In this document: piece by piece, positions 10,139 to 21,409 of the stretch
How the letters are laid out: every line of letters begins with the position of its first letter
How positions within the stretch are numbered: the stretch's first letter is position 1
Assembly: GCF_000717875.1 (NCBI RefSeq)
Contig: NZ_JOCT01000034.1
Location: forward strand, 18,325 to 82,324
Direction of reading: 5' to 3'
Length of the DNA stretch: 64,000 bases
From: Streptomyces sp. NRRL S-455
GTDB taxonomy: Bacteria > Actinomycetota > Actinomycetes > Streptomycetales > Streptomycetaceae
Notes under the pieces: model-generated
What the model was told of the DNA's origin: nothing
The model's input: only the letters and a program-made list of their open reading frames with translations
Database searches by the model: none
Program-made: the position numbers and the translations under genes

Positions 10139-12345
10139 CGTGTACCCGCTCCCTGGACCGCCCCGTGAAAGCGGCGGACCTGCTGGTCGTTCAGTGGTTG
10201 GTCGGGGTCTTCGGACAGTTCCTTGAGCAGTGCGAGCAGCCGGTCCCGGTCGTCCTGGCTGTGCACCAGCAGCGGCAGGAACGACTCCAGGCACGACGCC
10301 CAGGGCTGGTCGGCGCTCCGGCGCAGCCAGTCGGACACCGTGTCCACGGCCGCTTCGTAGGACCGGCCGGTCTGCAGCGCCGTCCACAGCAGCCCGGCGA
10401 GCTCCCGGGCCAGGCCGGGACGGGCGTCGGCGAGGGCCAGCATGAGGGGCCAGTCGCCGCGGTCGGCCAGGTCCGGGTGCTGGTTCCACAGGTCGGTCGC
10501 GGAGACGGAGGCGAGGAAGACGGCGCTCTGCAGGCCGAGGTCCTGCTGGGGCCGTCGTGCGTCGGACAGCCAGGCCCGGATCCGCCGGAGGACGAGCGGA
10601 TCGCAGTGGGCTCCGGCGAGGTGGGCGACCTGGACTCCCGCGGGTCCGCGCAGTGTGCCGTCCTCCCAGACGCCGATCTGGCCGAGGAGGTCCAGGGTGT
10701 CGGCGACCGTGGCCGTCGCCCGTCCCCGGCCGAGCACGGCACCCGCCGTCCAGCGCAGGTGCTCGTCGCCCTGGCGCGCCCAGTGCCGGACCAGGGCGCG
10801 TACGGCCGTGCCGACCTCCGGGGTGGTGACGGCCACGTCGAGGACGGTCGCGGCGAACAGACGGCGGCGGGCCTGCGGGGCCTGGGCCATGGGCTGCACG
10901 AGTTCCTGGACGGTGTGCGAGCAGTCGAGCCCGCAGAGCAGGCCGGCGGCCATGGCGGCGCGGACCCACACCTGCGGGCGGGAGTCCTCGCACAGTCCGG
11001 CCAGCCAGCGCAGGACGGGTCCGCGCACGTTGTGCCGGTGCTGCCACAGGTGCCCGAGGACTGCGGGGCCGAGCGCCTCGCCCCGGAAGCGCACGGTGCG
11101 CACCGGCACGTCCTCGTCCCCGACCTGTTCCACGCCGGTGTCCGCCACCGCGCGGGCCGAGGCCAGCCGGGCGTCGACACCGTCGCTGAAGAGCGGGCGG
11201 CCGGGGGTGGCCGTCGGGTCGGCGGTGACGGTGAGTTCCCAGGCGAGGACCTCGGCGGCCTCGGCGACTGCGCTGAGGGAGGCATGGCCCAGCACGGCCA
11301 CGGCGATGCGGTAGGCCGCGTCCCGCAGGCGCTGCGGGCTCTCGGCGAGCGCACCGCCGGCGAACCAGTCGGCAGCCTGTTCCTCGGCGAACCGGCGGCA
11401 CCTGGCGAGCAGTTCGTCGTGGGTCAGGTCCCCGCGCACCCGCCGGGCGAGGAGTGCGGCGAACCGCTTCGCCTCCGCGGGCAGCAGTTCGTCGAGGCCC
11501 GTGGCCTTCAGCACCGCCGGGTCGGTCGCCAGTGCGCGGGCCTGTGCGTACAGGTCGCCGGGATCCTCCTCGAGTTCCGTGGCGAGGTGTCCGTCGACGA
11601 CGTCGGAGGCGGACGCCGGGGTGTGCTGGCAGTAGTAGCGGCCGCGCCGGGAGAGGACGTCGCCCGGTTCGGGGGTGGCCAGCAGTACGGCGTACGCCTC
11701 CTGCTTGCCGAGGAGTTCGCACAGCCGGTCGAGGCCGGTCTCGTCCGGCAGGCCCGAGGCGGTGGGCTCCAGGGCGTACCCGTGGCCCGGTTCGATCTGG
11801 CTCTCTTCCAGCGCGGCGAGGTCGGAGCGGGGGTCGAGGCGGGAGACGTGGCCCCGGGTCACGTCGTCCAGCAGGGACAGGGCGGTGCAGGTCCGGCCGG
11901 TGCCGGGCTGCCCGCAGAGGACGAGGAGCCGGTCGGACCGCAGCCGTGCCTTCCACCGGCCGTACTCCTCGGGCTCCTGGAACACCCGGCGCAGGGTGCG
12001 CAGTTCGTCGGCGGGAAGCGGGCCGGCGAGCAGTTGGACGGCGGCCTCCGGCCTGCCGAACAGGTTGATGGACTCGAAGTGGCCGCTGAAGAGGTTGCCG
12101 GATCCGTGGGAGGACGACCGGTAGACGCGGGACGCGGCCGCGGAGGTGCCCGGGAGCCCTTCCTCGGCGAGTGCGTCGGCGGCGCCCCCGATGACGTCGT
12201 TCTGGGACGGGTCGGGCCCGGCCGCGTGGTCGGGCTGGGGCGCCTGGTCGGCGCGCTGGGCCGCCGCCGGCTTGGCGTTGCCGGGCTGTCCGGGCTGTGC
12301 CCCGCCCGGTGCGGGGCCCGCGGGTGCGGCGTTGTCCGCGCTCAC
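10135..12345 (-). CDS. P-loop NTPase with helical-repeat C-terminus
   Basis: 736 residues. The N-terminal ~75 are Pro/Ala/Gln-rich and disordered-looking; residues 80-97 carry HGSGNLFSGHFESINLFG, nearly repeated in the cyclase tail. Walker A is GQPGTGRT (145-152); DSG-style regulatory and signal-transduction NTPases have this layout. From about 420 to the end runs a helical solenoid (WVRAAMAAGLLCGLD, RRRLFAATVLDVAVTTP, LRWTAGAVLGRG) resembling HEAT repeats. No membrane helix is seen. It is likely a STAND- or AAA-like switch between sensor and effector. GTG 12345 overlaps the cyclase stop by 4 nt. Confidence 0.65.
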   Translation of the reverse strand: MSADNAAPAGPAPGGAQPGQPGNAKPAAAQRADQAPQPDHAAGPDPSQNDVIGGAADALAEEGLPGTSAAASRVYRSSSHGSGNLFSGHFESINLFGRPEAAVQLLAGPLPADELRTLRRVFQEPEEYGRWKARLRSDRLLVLCGQPGTGRTCTALSLLDDVTRGHVSRLDPRSDLAALEESQIEPGHGYALEPTASGLPDETGLDRLCELLGKQEAYAVLLATPEPGDVLSRRGRYYCQHTPASASDVVDGHLATELEEDPGDLYAQARALATDPAVLKATGLDELLPAEAKRFAALLARRVRGDLTHDELLARCRRFAEEQAADWFAGGALAESPQRLRDAAYRIAVAVLGHASLSAVAEAAEVLAWELTVTADPTATPGRPLFSDGVDARLASARAVADTGVEQVGDEDVPVRTVRFRGEALGPAVLGHLWQHRHNVRGPVLRWLAGLCEDSRPQVWVRAAMAAGLLCGLDCSHTVQELVQPMAQAPQARRRLFAATVLDVAVTTPEVGTAVRALVRHWARQGDEHLRWTAGAVLGRGRATATVADTLDLLGQIGVWEDGTLRGPAGVQVAHLAGAHCDPLVLRRIRAWLSDARRPQQDLGLQSAVFLASVSATDLWNQHPDLADRGDWPLMLALADARPGLARELAGLLWTALQTGRSYEAAVDTVSDWLRRSADQPWASCLESFLPLLVHSQDDRDRLLALLKELSEDPDQPLNDQQVRRFHGAVQGAGTR

Positions 12346-13199
12346 CGGTCACTCCCGCCGGTTCCGGGGTGGCCGATGTTGATGTTCTCGAAGTTGCCGG
12401 CCAGCAGCTGGCCGCTGCCGTGGTGGTGGACGTCCTGGACGACCTTCGCGTGCCGCGCCGACTGCCCCTCGGGTGTCCCGGCTGGTCCGCGGGGCGCGGG
12501 CGTGCCACCCGGCCCTGGCTGAGTGTCCTCGGGCCCGGGCGCGGGGCCATCCGGGTCGTCCTCGGGCCCGGGCGGGCCGGCACCCGGACCGTCGGCCTCG
12601 TCGGCGGGCTCCGGTTCCGGCGGCTGGGGCAGTCCGGGCACCATGAACCAGGCCGTTCGGGCGCCCTCCTTCAGCTCCACCTCATGGCCGCGGTAGTGGT
12701 CCGGTTCCACCCAGCGGCCGCCGGGCAGGACGGCCTCCTCGTACAGCCGGTCGGAGACCACGGCCACCAGCGGGGACTTCTCCGGAGCGGCTGCGAGGAG
12801 CGCCTTCGCCGTGGCGCAGTCGCAGAGCCGGCAGGCCAGGTCGACCGCGCGGCCGGAGCGGCCGTGGGCGTCGGCCCTGACCGGGCCGATGTGCATGCCC
12901 ACCCGCAACCGCAGCGGGGTCCGCAGGTCGCCGTTGACCTCCCGCAGGTTCTGGTGGAGGTACTCCAGCCACTCCCCCACCACCCTGCGGCGCGGGACGC
13001 TGAGGGGAAGGAAGCTGAGGACGCCGTCCCCGCGGTCCTCCTGGTACAGGCGGGGCGGGTGGATGCCGGCCTTGTCGAAGGCCTGGCCCGTGACCTCGTA
13101 GAGTCTGGCGCGCATCCGGTCCTTCTCGGGATCGGTCAGTCTTCCCGAGCCTTCGGCGTCCACGCTGATGATGACGCTGTACTCGTCTTCCGCTTCCAT
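12342..13199 (-). CDS. Class III nucleotidyl-cyclase-like protein
   Basis: 285 residues. Residues 7-185 fit a cyclase homology domain: first metal Asp14 in IISVDAEGSG, second metal Asp58 in EDRGDGVLSF, the LRLRVGMHIGPV strand, and AVDLACRLCDCA, which corresponds to the VNxAARL element. The Asn normally orienting the ribose is Asp120, while Arg124 is kept. A Pro/Gly/Asp-rich linker follows (about 190-250), ending with HGSGQLLAGNFENINIG (260-276). It could make a cyclic nucleotide for the membrane effector at the operon end, or be a degenerate sensor. A GAGGAG site 7 nt before ATG 13199 fixes the start. Confidence 0.7.
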   Translation of the reverse strand: MEAEDEYSVIISVDAEGSGRLTDPEKDRMRARLYEVTGQAFDKAGIHPPRLYQEDRGDGVLSFLPLSVPRRRVVGEWLEYLHQNLREVNGDLRTPLRLRVGMHIGPVRADAHGRSGRAVDLACRLCDCATAKALLAAAPEKSPLVAVVSDRLYEEAVLPGGRWVEPDHYRGHEVELKEGARTAWFMVPGLPQPPEPEPADEADGPGAGPPGPEDDPDGPAPGPEDTQPGPGGTPAPRGPAGTPEGQSARHAKVVQDVHHHGSGQLLAGNFENINIGHPGTGGSDR

Positions 13200-13269
13200 C
13201 GGTCTCTCCTCGTGCTCCCTGACGTCCCGACGGCCGTGCCCCCGATGCTGGCGGTGCCGGCGGGACCGC

Positions 13270-13289
13270 GCTGTAGCCGTTTACACAGC
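13270..13289. promoter_or_regulatory. Possible Crp-type operator (GCTGT-N10-ACAGC)
   Basis: A gapped inverted repeat in the 109-nt gap between the Crp/Fnr gene and the cyclase gene. Arms are 5 bp, with a spacing compatible with a CRP/FNR dimer site. It lies about 75 nt upstream of the cyclase ATG, where it could control the four-gene cassette. The match is to general architecture, not to a known consensus. Confidence 0.35.
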
Positions 13290-13308
13290 AGGGGAATGCC
13301 GGTACGCG

Positions 13309-14007
13309 CTACGTGTCTCTGCCGTGCCGCGCCCCGCCCGCGAGCAGGCGCAGGGGTTCCAGGTCGGCGACGGCGAGCGTGCCCGGGCCGGTCCGCACCA
13401 GGCCCTGCTCGCGGAGCAGGCGCAGCGCCTTCGCCACGGCCTCGCGGGTGGATCCGACCGAGGCGGCCAGCTCGTGCTGGGCGAGGGGCAGCCGGATGGT
13501 GACGCCTTCGCGCTCCACCCGGCCGGTGCGGTCGGCGAGTTCGACGAGCCGCTCGGACAGCCGCTGGAGCACGGTCATGGAGGCCAGGGCACGGCGCTCG
13601 TGGTCGGCGCTGCGCAGCCGCTCCGTGAGCTGGGTCATGATCAGCGCGTTGGCGTGGGGGCGGGCGGCCAGGAAGCGACGGAACCGCTCCCCCGGGACGA
13701 CCAGCCCGGTCAGGGGTCCGAGGGCGCTGACCGAGGCGCTGCGCGGTCGCCCGTCGAGGGCCGCCATGTCCCCCACGACCTCTCCGGCCTGCCGCAGGCC
13801 CAGAATGAGCCGTCCGCCGCGTTCGGTCGCCGTCCACACGGCGGACCAGCCCTCCAGGATGACCACGGCGAACGTGGTGCGCTCCCCCTCCGACAGGAGG
13901 GTCTCGTGAGCCGGATACTCGTGCCGGCTTCCCAAGCCGGCCAGGGCTTCACGGTCGGCCGACCCCAGTCCTTGCATGAAGGTACGGCGCTCTCCGAACA
14001 GCCCCAC
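13309..14007 (-). CDS. Crp/Fnr-family transcription regulator
   Basis: About 232 residues. The N-terminal cyclic-nucleotide-binding-type beta barrel (YPAHETLLSEGE, VVILEGWSAVW, LRQAGEVVGDMAALDGRPRSASV) is followed by the long dimer helix and a C-terminal winged helix with the Crp signature LAQHELAASVGSTREAVAKAL. The phosphate-cassette position reads GDMAALDGRPRSASV, resembling the canonical GE-A-L---PR-A-V. GTG 14007 is chosen because GGGGGA sits 4 nt upstream and the length then matches the family; the frame is open to 14076. It directly precedes the cyclase cassette and faces the same way. Confidence 0.85.
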   Translation of the reverse strand: MGLFGERRTFMQGLGSADREALAGLGSRHEYPAHETLLSEGERTTFAVVILEGWSAVWTATERGGRLILGLRQAGEVVGDMAALDGRPRSASVSALGPLTGLVVPGERFRRFLAARPHANALIMTQLTERLRSADHERRALASMTVLQRLSERLVELADRTGRVEREGVTIRLPLAQHELAASVGSTREAVAKALRLLREQGLVRTGPGTLAVADLEPLRLLAGGARHGRDT

Positions 14008-14231
14008 ATCGTCCCCCGACAGCGTTAGCCCGACCGACCTCAAGCGGAACACCGCGAACCCGGCGGTCCTGTCCACACGGGACGGCGCTCACCAGGCAAG
14101 ACTGAAAGAGTAGCGCCCCATGTACGGAACGTGCGCCCCCCGGGGCACACCCGGCGCCCCACCAGGGCCGGTGACCGCCGTGCCATCCCGCCCCGGCAGG
14201 CGCCCCGCGGGGCTCATGGCGCGAGGAATCC

Positions 14232-14882
14232 TCAGAGGCCGGGGCCGTCCCCGGGGCCCTCCTGGTACGAGTAGCGCTGCTCCTGCCACGGGTCGCCGAT
14301 GTTGTGGTACCCGCGCTCCTCCCAGAAGCCGCGCCGGTCGGCGGTCATGTACTCCACGCCGCGCACCCACTTGGGGCCCTTCCAGGCGTACAGGTGGGGC
14401 ACGATCAGGCGCAGCGGGAAGCCGTGCTCGGCGGTGAGCAGCTCGCCGTCCTTGTGGGTGGCGAACAGGACCTGCTCGGAGGCGAAGTCGGACAGCCGGA
14501 GGTTGGAGCTGAAGCCGTACTCGGCCCACACCATCACATGGGTGACGTCGTCCGCGGGCGGGGCGAGGTCGAGGATCGTGCGTGCCGGGACGCCGCCCCA
14601 CTCGGCGCCCAGCATGCTGAACTTCGTGACGCAGTGCAGATCGGCCACGACGGTGGTGTACGGCAGGGCCGTGAACTCCTCATGGGTCCAGCAGTGCTTG
14701 CCGCCGCCGGAGGTGGCGCCGAAGACCCGGAACTCCCAGCGCTCGGGCCGGAACTTGGGGACGGGCCCGTAGTGCGTGACCGGCCAGCCGCGTTGCAGAC
14801 GCTGTCCTGGCGGGAGCCCGGGCTGCGTCGCTCCTGCTGGATCGCGCCCTTCTCCCGATTCACTTCCCAGCGGCTGACCCAT
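14232..14882 (-). CDS. Molybdopterin-dependent oxidoreductase (sulfite-oxidase family)
   Basis: 216-residue single-domain Mo-cofactor protein. It has the FRVFGATSGG start of the fold, the Mo-ligand cysteine in ADLHCVTKFS, then WGGVPARTILDL, YGFSSNLRLSDF, HGFPLRLIVPHLYAWKGPKWVRGVEY and FWEERGYHNIGDPWQEQRY, all typical of YedY/sulfite-oxidase-like proteins. No twin-arginine signal is present, so it is probably cytosolic. The substrate is unknown. ATG 14882 begins MGQPLGSESGEG. It is divergent from bfr across a 175-bp AT-richer spacer with inverted repeats. Confidence 0.85.
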   Translation of the reverse strand: MGQPLGSESGEGRDPAGATQPGLPPGQRLQRGWPVTHYGPVPKFRPERWEFRVFGATSGGGKHCWTHEEFTALPYTTVVADLHCVTKFSMLGAEWGGVPARTILDLAPPADDVTHVMVWAEYGFSSNLRLSDFASEQVLFATHKDGELLTAEHGFPLRLIVPHLYAWKGPKWVRGVEYMTADRRGFWEERGYHNIGDPWQEQRYSYQEGPGDGPGL

Positions 14883-14950
14883 GACTCCATCCTGACAGAC
14901 CCCGGGTGGTGCCCCTGACAGAGGTGACCCCAAAACGGGACAACTAGAAC

Positions 14951-14974
14951 TAAGCATGCACTTACTTACTAAGT
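14951..14974. promoter_or_regulatory. Inverted repeats between the Mo-oxidoreductase gene and bfr
   Basis: TAAG-N6-CTTA (14951-14964) abuts the perfect repeat ACTTA-C-TAAGT (14964-14974) in the only AT-rich stretch of this divergent spacer. They may bind a regulator controlling either gene. The sequence does not match the iron-box consensus well. Confidence 0.35.
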
Positions 14975-15057
14975 GAAGACTTACTGGACGATCTTTGTCG
15001 TCGGTGGAATCATGCGGCGCAACCTGCCAGTTCCCCGCGTTGGAAGGAGCCTCTGCG

Positions 15058-15534
15058 ATGCAGGGCGACCCCGAGGTCCTCGAATTCCTGAACGAGCAGC
15101 TGACCGGCGAGCTCACCGCGATCAACCAGTACTGGCTGCACTACCGCATCCAGGACAACAAGGGCTGGACGAAGCTCGCCAAGTACACGCGTGAAGAGTC
15201 CATGGACGAGATGAAGCACGCGGACAAGCTCACCGAGCGCATCCTGATGCTGGACGGCTTGCCCAACTACCAGCGGCTCTTCCACGTCCGGGTCGGCCAG
15301 ACCGTCACCGAGATGTTCCAGGCCGACCGGCAGATCGAGGTCGAGGCGATCGACCGGCTCAAGCGCGGCATCGAGGTGATGCGCAGCAAGGGCGACGTCA
15401 CGTCGGCGAACATCTTCGAGGAGATCCTCGCGGACGAGGAGCACCACATCGACTACCTGGACACGCAGCTGGAACTCATCGACAAGCTCGGTGAGGCGCT
15501 GTACATCTCGCAGCAGATCGAGCAGCCGAGCTAG
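15058..15534 (+). CDS. bfr: Bacterioferritin
   Basis: 158-residue heme-containing ferritin storing iron. The four-helix-bundle motifs are intact: LTGELTAINQYWLHYRI (first ferroxidase Glu), REESMDEMKHADKL (E and H ligands), LFHVRVGQTVTEMF and EEILADEEHHIDYL. The heme-ligating Met is in the MDEMKHAD region. A GGAAGGA site precedes ATG 15058. It converges with bfd, its release-reductase partner, 20 nt apart. Confidence 0.95.
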   Translation: MQGDPEVLEFLNEQLTGELTAINQYWLHYRIQDNKGWTKLAKYTREESMDEMKHADKLTERILMLDGLPNYQRLFHVRVGQTVTEMFQADRQIEVEAIDRLKRGIEVMRSKGDVTSANIFEEILADEEHHIDYLDTQLELIDKLGEALYISQQIEQPS

Positions 15535-15554
15535 CAGCCCCCAGGGGCCTGCCG

Positions 15555-15788
15555 TCAGGCGGCGTCCTCGAGCTCCGCGAGCACCGGCTCGCCCTGGTCG
15601 GCCAGCTCGCGGCGCGGGCACGCGCCCCTGCCGAGGATCGCCTGGATACGGCGTACGCACGACCCGCAGTCCGTGCCCGCCTTGCAGGCGGAGGCTATCT
15701 GGCGTGGGGTGCAGGCGCCGTTGTCCGCGTGCTGCCTGACCTGCTGTTCGGTGATTCCGAAGCAACTGCAGATGTACACGCGGTCCAC
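15555..15788 (-). CDS. bfd: Bacterioferritin-associated ferredoxin
   Basis: 77 residues with the BFD-like [2Fe-2S] motif: CSCFGITEQQV and later CKAGTDCGSCV, i.e. four cysteines in CxC ... CxxxxCGxC spacing. Bfd reduces the heme of Bfr to release stored iron. The C-terminal acidic extension (EPVLAELEDAA) is usual in actinobacteria. Start GTG 15788 (MDRVYICS). An iron box lies 38 nt upstream, so it should be induced under iron starvation. Confidence 0.9.
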   Translation of the reverse strand: MDRVYICSCFGITEQQVRQHADNGACTPRQIASACKAGTDCGSCVRRIQAILGRGACPRRELADQGEPVLAELEDAA

Positions 15789-15825
15789 CTCCCGACGGGT
15801 TCGTTCTCTGGCGCCGTCCCCGTTG

Positions 15826-15844
15826 ATCGGTGAGGCTAACCTAA
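15826..15844 (-). promoter_or_regulatory. Iron box (DmdR/IdeR site) upstream of bfd
   Basis: The minus strand reads TTAGGTTAGCCTCACCGAT, which matches the Streptomyces iron-box consensus TTAGGTTAGGCTCACCTAA at 16 of 19 positions. Its place upstream of bfd fits repression by iron-loaded DmdR1. Confidence 0.8.
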
Positions 15845-15879
15845 CCTTACCCGCCGGCTGGGAGGGGGAAAAGCCGAGA

Positions 15880-15907
15880 GGGGCGCGGATCGTGTGATCC
15901 GCGCCCC
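15880..15907. terminator. Hairpin terminator downstream of DAHP synthase gene
   Basis: Perfect 12-bp stem GGGGCGCGGATC / GATCCGCGCCCC with a GTGT loop, about 45 nt beyond the stop at 15954. It also separates bfd's promoter region from the DAHP synthase gene. Confidence 0.75.
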
Positions 15908-15930
15908 AGTCGATGTCGTGACAGGCGGGC

Positions 15931-19445
<3,515 letters not shown>

Positions 19446-20159
19446 TCACTCGTCGTCGAGACCGCGCTCGATCGCGTATCTCACCAGCTCCACGCGGTTG
19501 TGCAACTGGAGCTTGCCGAGGGTGTTCTGGACGTGGTTCTGCACCGTGCGGTGGGAGATGACCAGGCGTTCGGCGATCTGCTTGTAGCTCAGGCCCTTGG
19601 CGACCAGGCGCAGCACCTCGGTCTCGCGGTCGGTGAGCCGGGGAGCGTTCGGTTCACCGGTGTCGGGGGCGGGGGCGGGTTCGGAGGCCAGGCGGCGGTA
19701 CTCGCCGAGGACCAGGCCGGCGAGGCCGGGGGTGAAGACCGGATCCCCGACGGCCGTGCGGCGGACGGCGTCCTGGAGCTCCTCGGTGGAGGCCGACTTG
19801 AGCAGGTAGCCGGTCGCGCCGGACTTCACGGCCTCCAGGACGTCGGCGTGCTCGCCGCTCGCGGAGAGCACGAGGACGCGCAGCGCGGGGTTGGCGGCGA
19901 CGACCTCCTTGCAGACCTGGACGCCGGGCTTGACGGGCAGGTTCAGGTCGAGCACGAGGACGTCGGGCGCGGCGGCCTTGGCCCGGCGCACCGCCTGGTC
20001 GCCGTCGCCCGCGGTGGCGACCACGTCGAAGCCCGACTCGGCCAGGTCGCGGGCGACGGCGTCGCGCCACATGGGGTGGTCGTCGACCACCATCACCTTG
20101 ATCGGGTCCTTGACCGGGTCCTCGACCGGGTCCCGCCCGTCCTCCGTGGTCCGCGTCAT
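19446..20159 (-). CDS. macR: NarL/LuxR-type response regulator (MacR-like)
   Basis: 237 residues: receiver domain with acidic pair VVDD near residues 24-27, phospho-Asp in LVLDLNLP, and conserved Lys in YLLKSAS; then a LuxR helix-turn-helix (LTDRETEVLRLVAKGLSYKQIAERL). The N-terminus contains a short repeat (DPVEDPVKDPIK) built from a DNA repeat. Start ATG 20159 overlaps the kinase stop (ATGA), forming a coupled pair. Position and sequence resemble S. coelicolor MacR, implicated in morphogenesis and actinorhodin control; orthology is inferred. Confidence 0.85.
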   Translation of the reverse strand: MTRTTEDGRDPVEDPVKDPIKVMVVDDHPMWRDAVARDLAESGFDVVATAGDGDQAVRRAKAAAPDVLVLDLNLPVKPGVQVCKEVVAANPALRVLVLSASGEHADVLEAVKSGATGYLLKSASTEELQDAVRRTAVGDPVFTPGLAGLVLGEYRRLASEPAPAPDTGEPNAPRLTDRETEVLRLVAKGLSYKQIAERLVISHRTVQNHVQNTLGKLQLHNRVELVRYAIERGLDDE

Positions 20160-21391
20160 CGCCGCTCCGCCTTCCCCCGTGCCTCTGTCACGTCCTTAGG
20201 TACCTTCAACTCGACCTCCGTGCCCTGCCCGGGCACCGAGATCAGCTCCGCGCTGCCGCCGAGGTCGCGCAGCCGGCCGCGGATCGACAGGGCGACGCCG
20301 AGCCGCCCCTCGCCCTCCGCCTGGGCGAGCCGCCCCTCCGGGATGCCGGGCCCGTCGTCCCGTACGGTGACGATCACCTCGTCCGGCTCGTCCTCGACCA
20401 GGATCCACGCGCGCGCCTGTTCCCCGGCGTGCCTGCGGACGTTGTCCAGGGCGGCCCCGACGGCGGCGGCCACCTCGCGGGCGGCGACCGGCGTCAGTGG
20501 CACGGCCGCCCCGGGCTCGGCGAGGCTGACCCTGGCCCCGGCGTACGGCGCGAGCAGGGCGCGCAGGTCGACGGGGCCGCTCTCCTCCGGCTCCTCGTCC
20601 ACGGCCCGGACGACCGCTCCCTCGGCGGCGTCCTCCGAGACCCGGGAGACCGGCACCAGCCCGCCGGAGACCAGGGTGCGCAGCGCGACCTCCTGCTCAC
20701 CGGCCATCCGGCCCAGCTCGGCCGCCTCGCCGCCGATCACCGCCCCGCGCCGCTGCACCATCGCCAGTACCTGGAGCACGCTGTCGTGGATGTCCCGGGC
20801 GAGGCGTTCCCGCTCTCTGGTGGCGGCCTCGATCTCCAGGGCGCGGGCGAGGGTGCGCTCGGAGGCGCGGGCGACCTCGACGACGTAGCCGATGGCGATG
20901 GAGGCGATGCAGACCAGGATGACGTTGTGGACGGTGTCGCGGGCCGGGGAGCCGCGTTCCACCAGATTGGCGGCGGCCACCAGGGTGGAAGCGAGGGCCG
21001 CCCAGCGCCAGCCGCCCTTGAGGGCGAAGGCCAGGACGGAACCGGCGGTCCAGATCGACGGCAGGGTGGGGCCGCCCGCCTGGACCCGCTCGTGTGCGTC
21101 GGCGACGGGTGTGAGCAGGATGCCGACGACGGCGACGGTGAGGTCGGCGGCGAGGAACCGCTTGGTGCAGCGGGCGGCGTTCGCGACCCGGGGCAGGGTG
21201 GCGAGGGTCCACCCGCCCAGCACGGTGTAGTAGGCGACGGCGACCCAGGGGCGGGGGAACTCGCCGTAGGCGGTGGCGAACAGGCCGACCGCGTACAGCA
21301 TCGTCAGCACCCGGTACGCGGTCAGCGCACGCCACAGCGGCTGCTCGACCGACATTCTCATGACACGCTCGCGCTTGGCCATGTCCCCCAC
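20156..21391 (-). CDS. macS: Membrane sensor histidine kinase (MacS-like)
   Basis: 411 residues. Five or so N-terminal membrane helices (YRVLTMLYAVGLFATAY to VILVCIASIAIGYVVEV) lead to a HisKA_3 dimer motif with phospho-acceptor RLARDIHDSVLQVLA. A degenerate HATPase_c domain follows (AALDNVRRHAGEQA N-box, VRDDGPGIPEGR G1, GRLGVALSIRGR). It phosphorylates the overlapping response regulator. The start is uncertain: GTG 21391 or ATG 21382, neither with an ideal ribosome-binding site. Its signal is unknown. Confidence 0.85.
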   Translation of the reverse strand: MGDMAKRERVMRMSVEQPLWRALTAYRVLTMLYAVGLFATAYGEFPRPWVAVAYYTVLGGWTLATLPRVANAARCTKRFLAADLTVAVVGILLTPVADAHERVQAGGPTLPSIWTAGSVLAFALKGGWRWAALASTLVAAANLVERGSPARDTVHNVILVCIASIAIGYVVEVARASERTLARALEIEAATRERERLARDIHDSVLQVLAMVQRRGAVIGGEAAELGRMAGEQEVALRTLVSGGLVPVSRVSEDAAEGAVVRAVDEEPEESGPVDLRALLAPYAGARVSLAEPGAAVPLTPVAAREVAAAVGAALDNVRRHAGEQARAWILVEDEPDEVIVTVRDDGPGIPEGRLAQAEGEGRLGVALSIRGRLRDLGGSAELISVPGQGTEVELKVPKDVTEARGKAERR

Positions 21392-21409
21392 CCCCGGCCG
21401 ACGCCCCGG

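Noticed and set aside
10165..12522. 785-codon plus-strand frame opposite the NTPase
   Set aside because: Low-complexity mirror of a real gene whose overlaps with its neighbours are exact.
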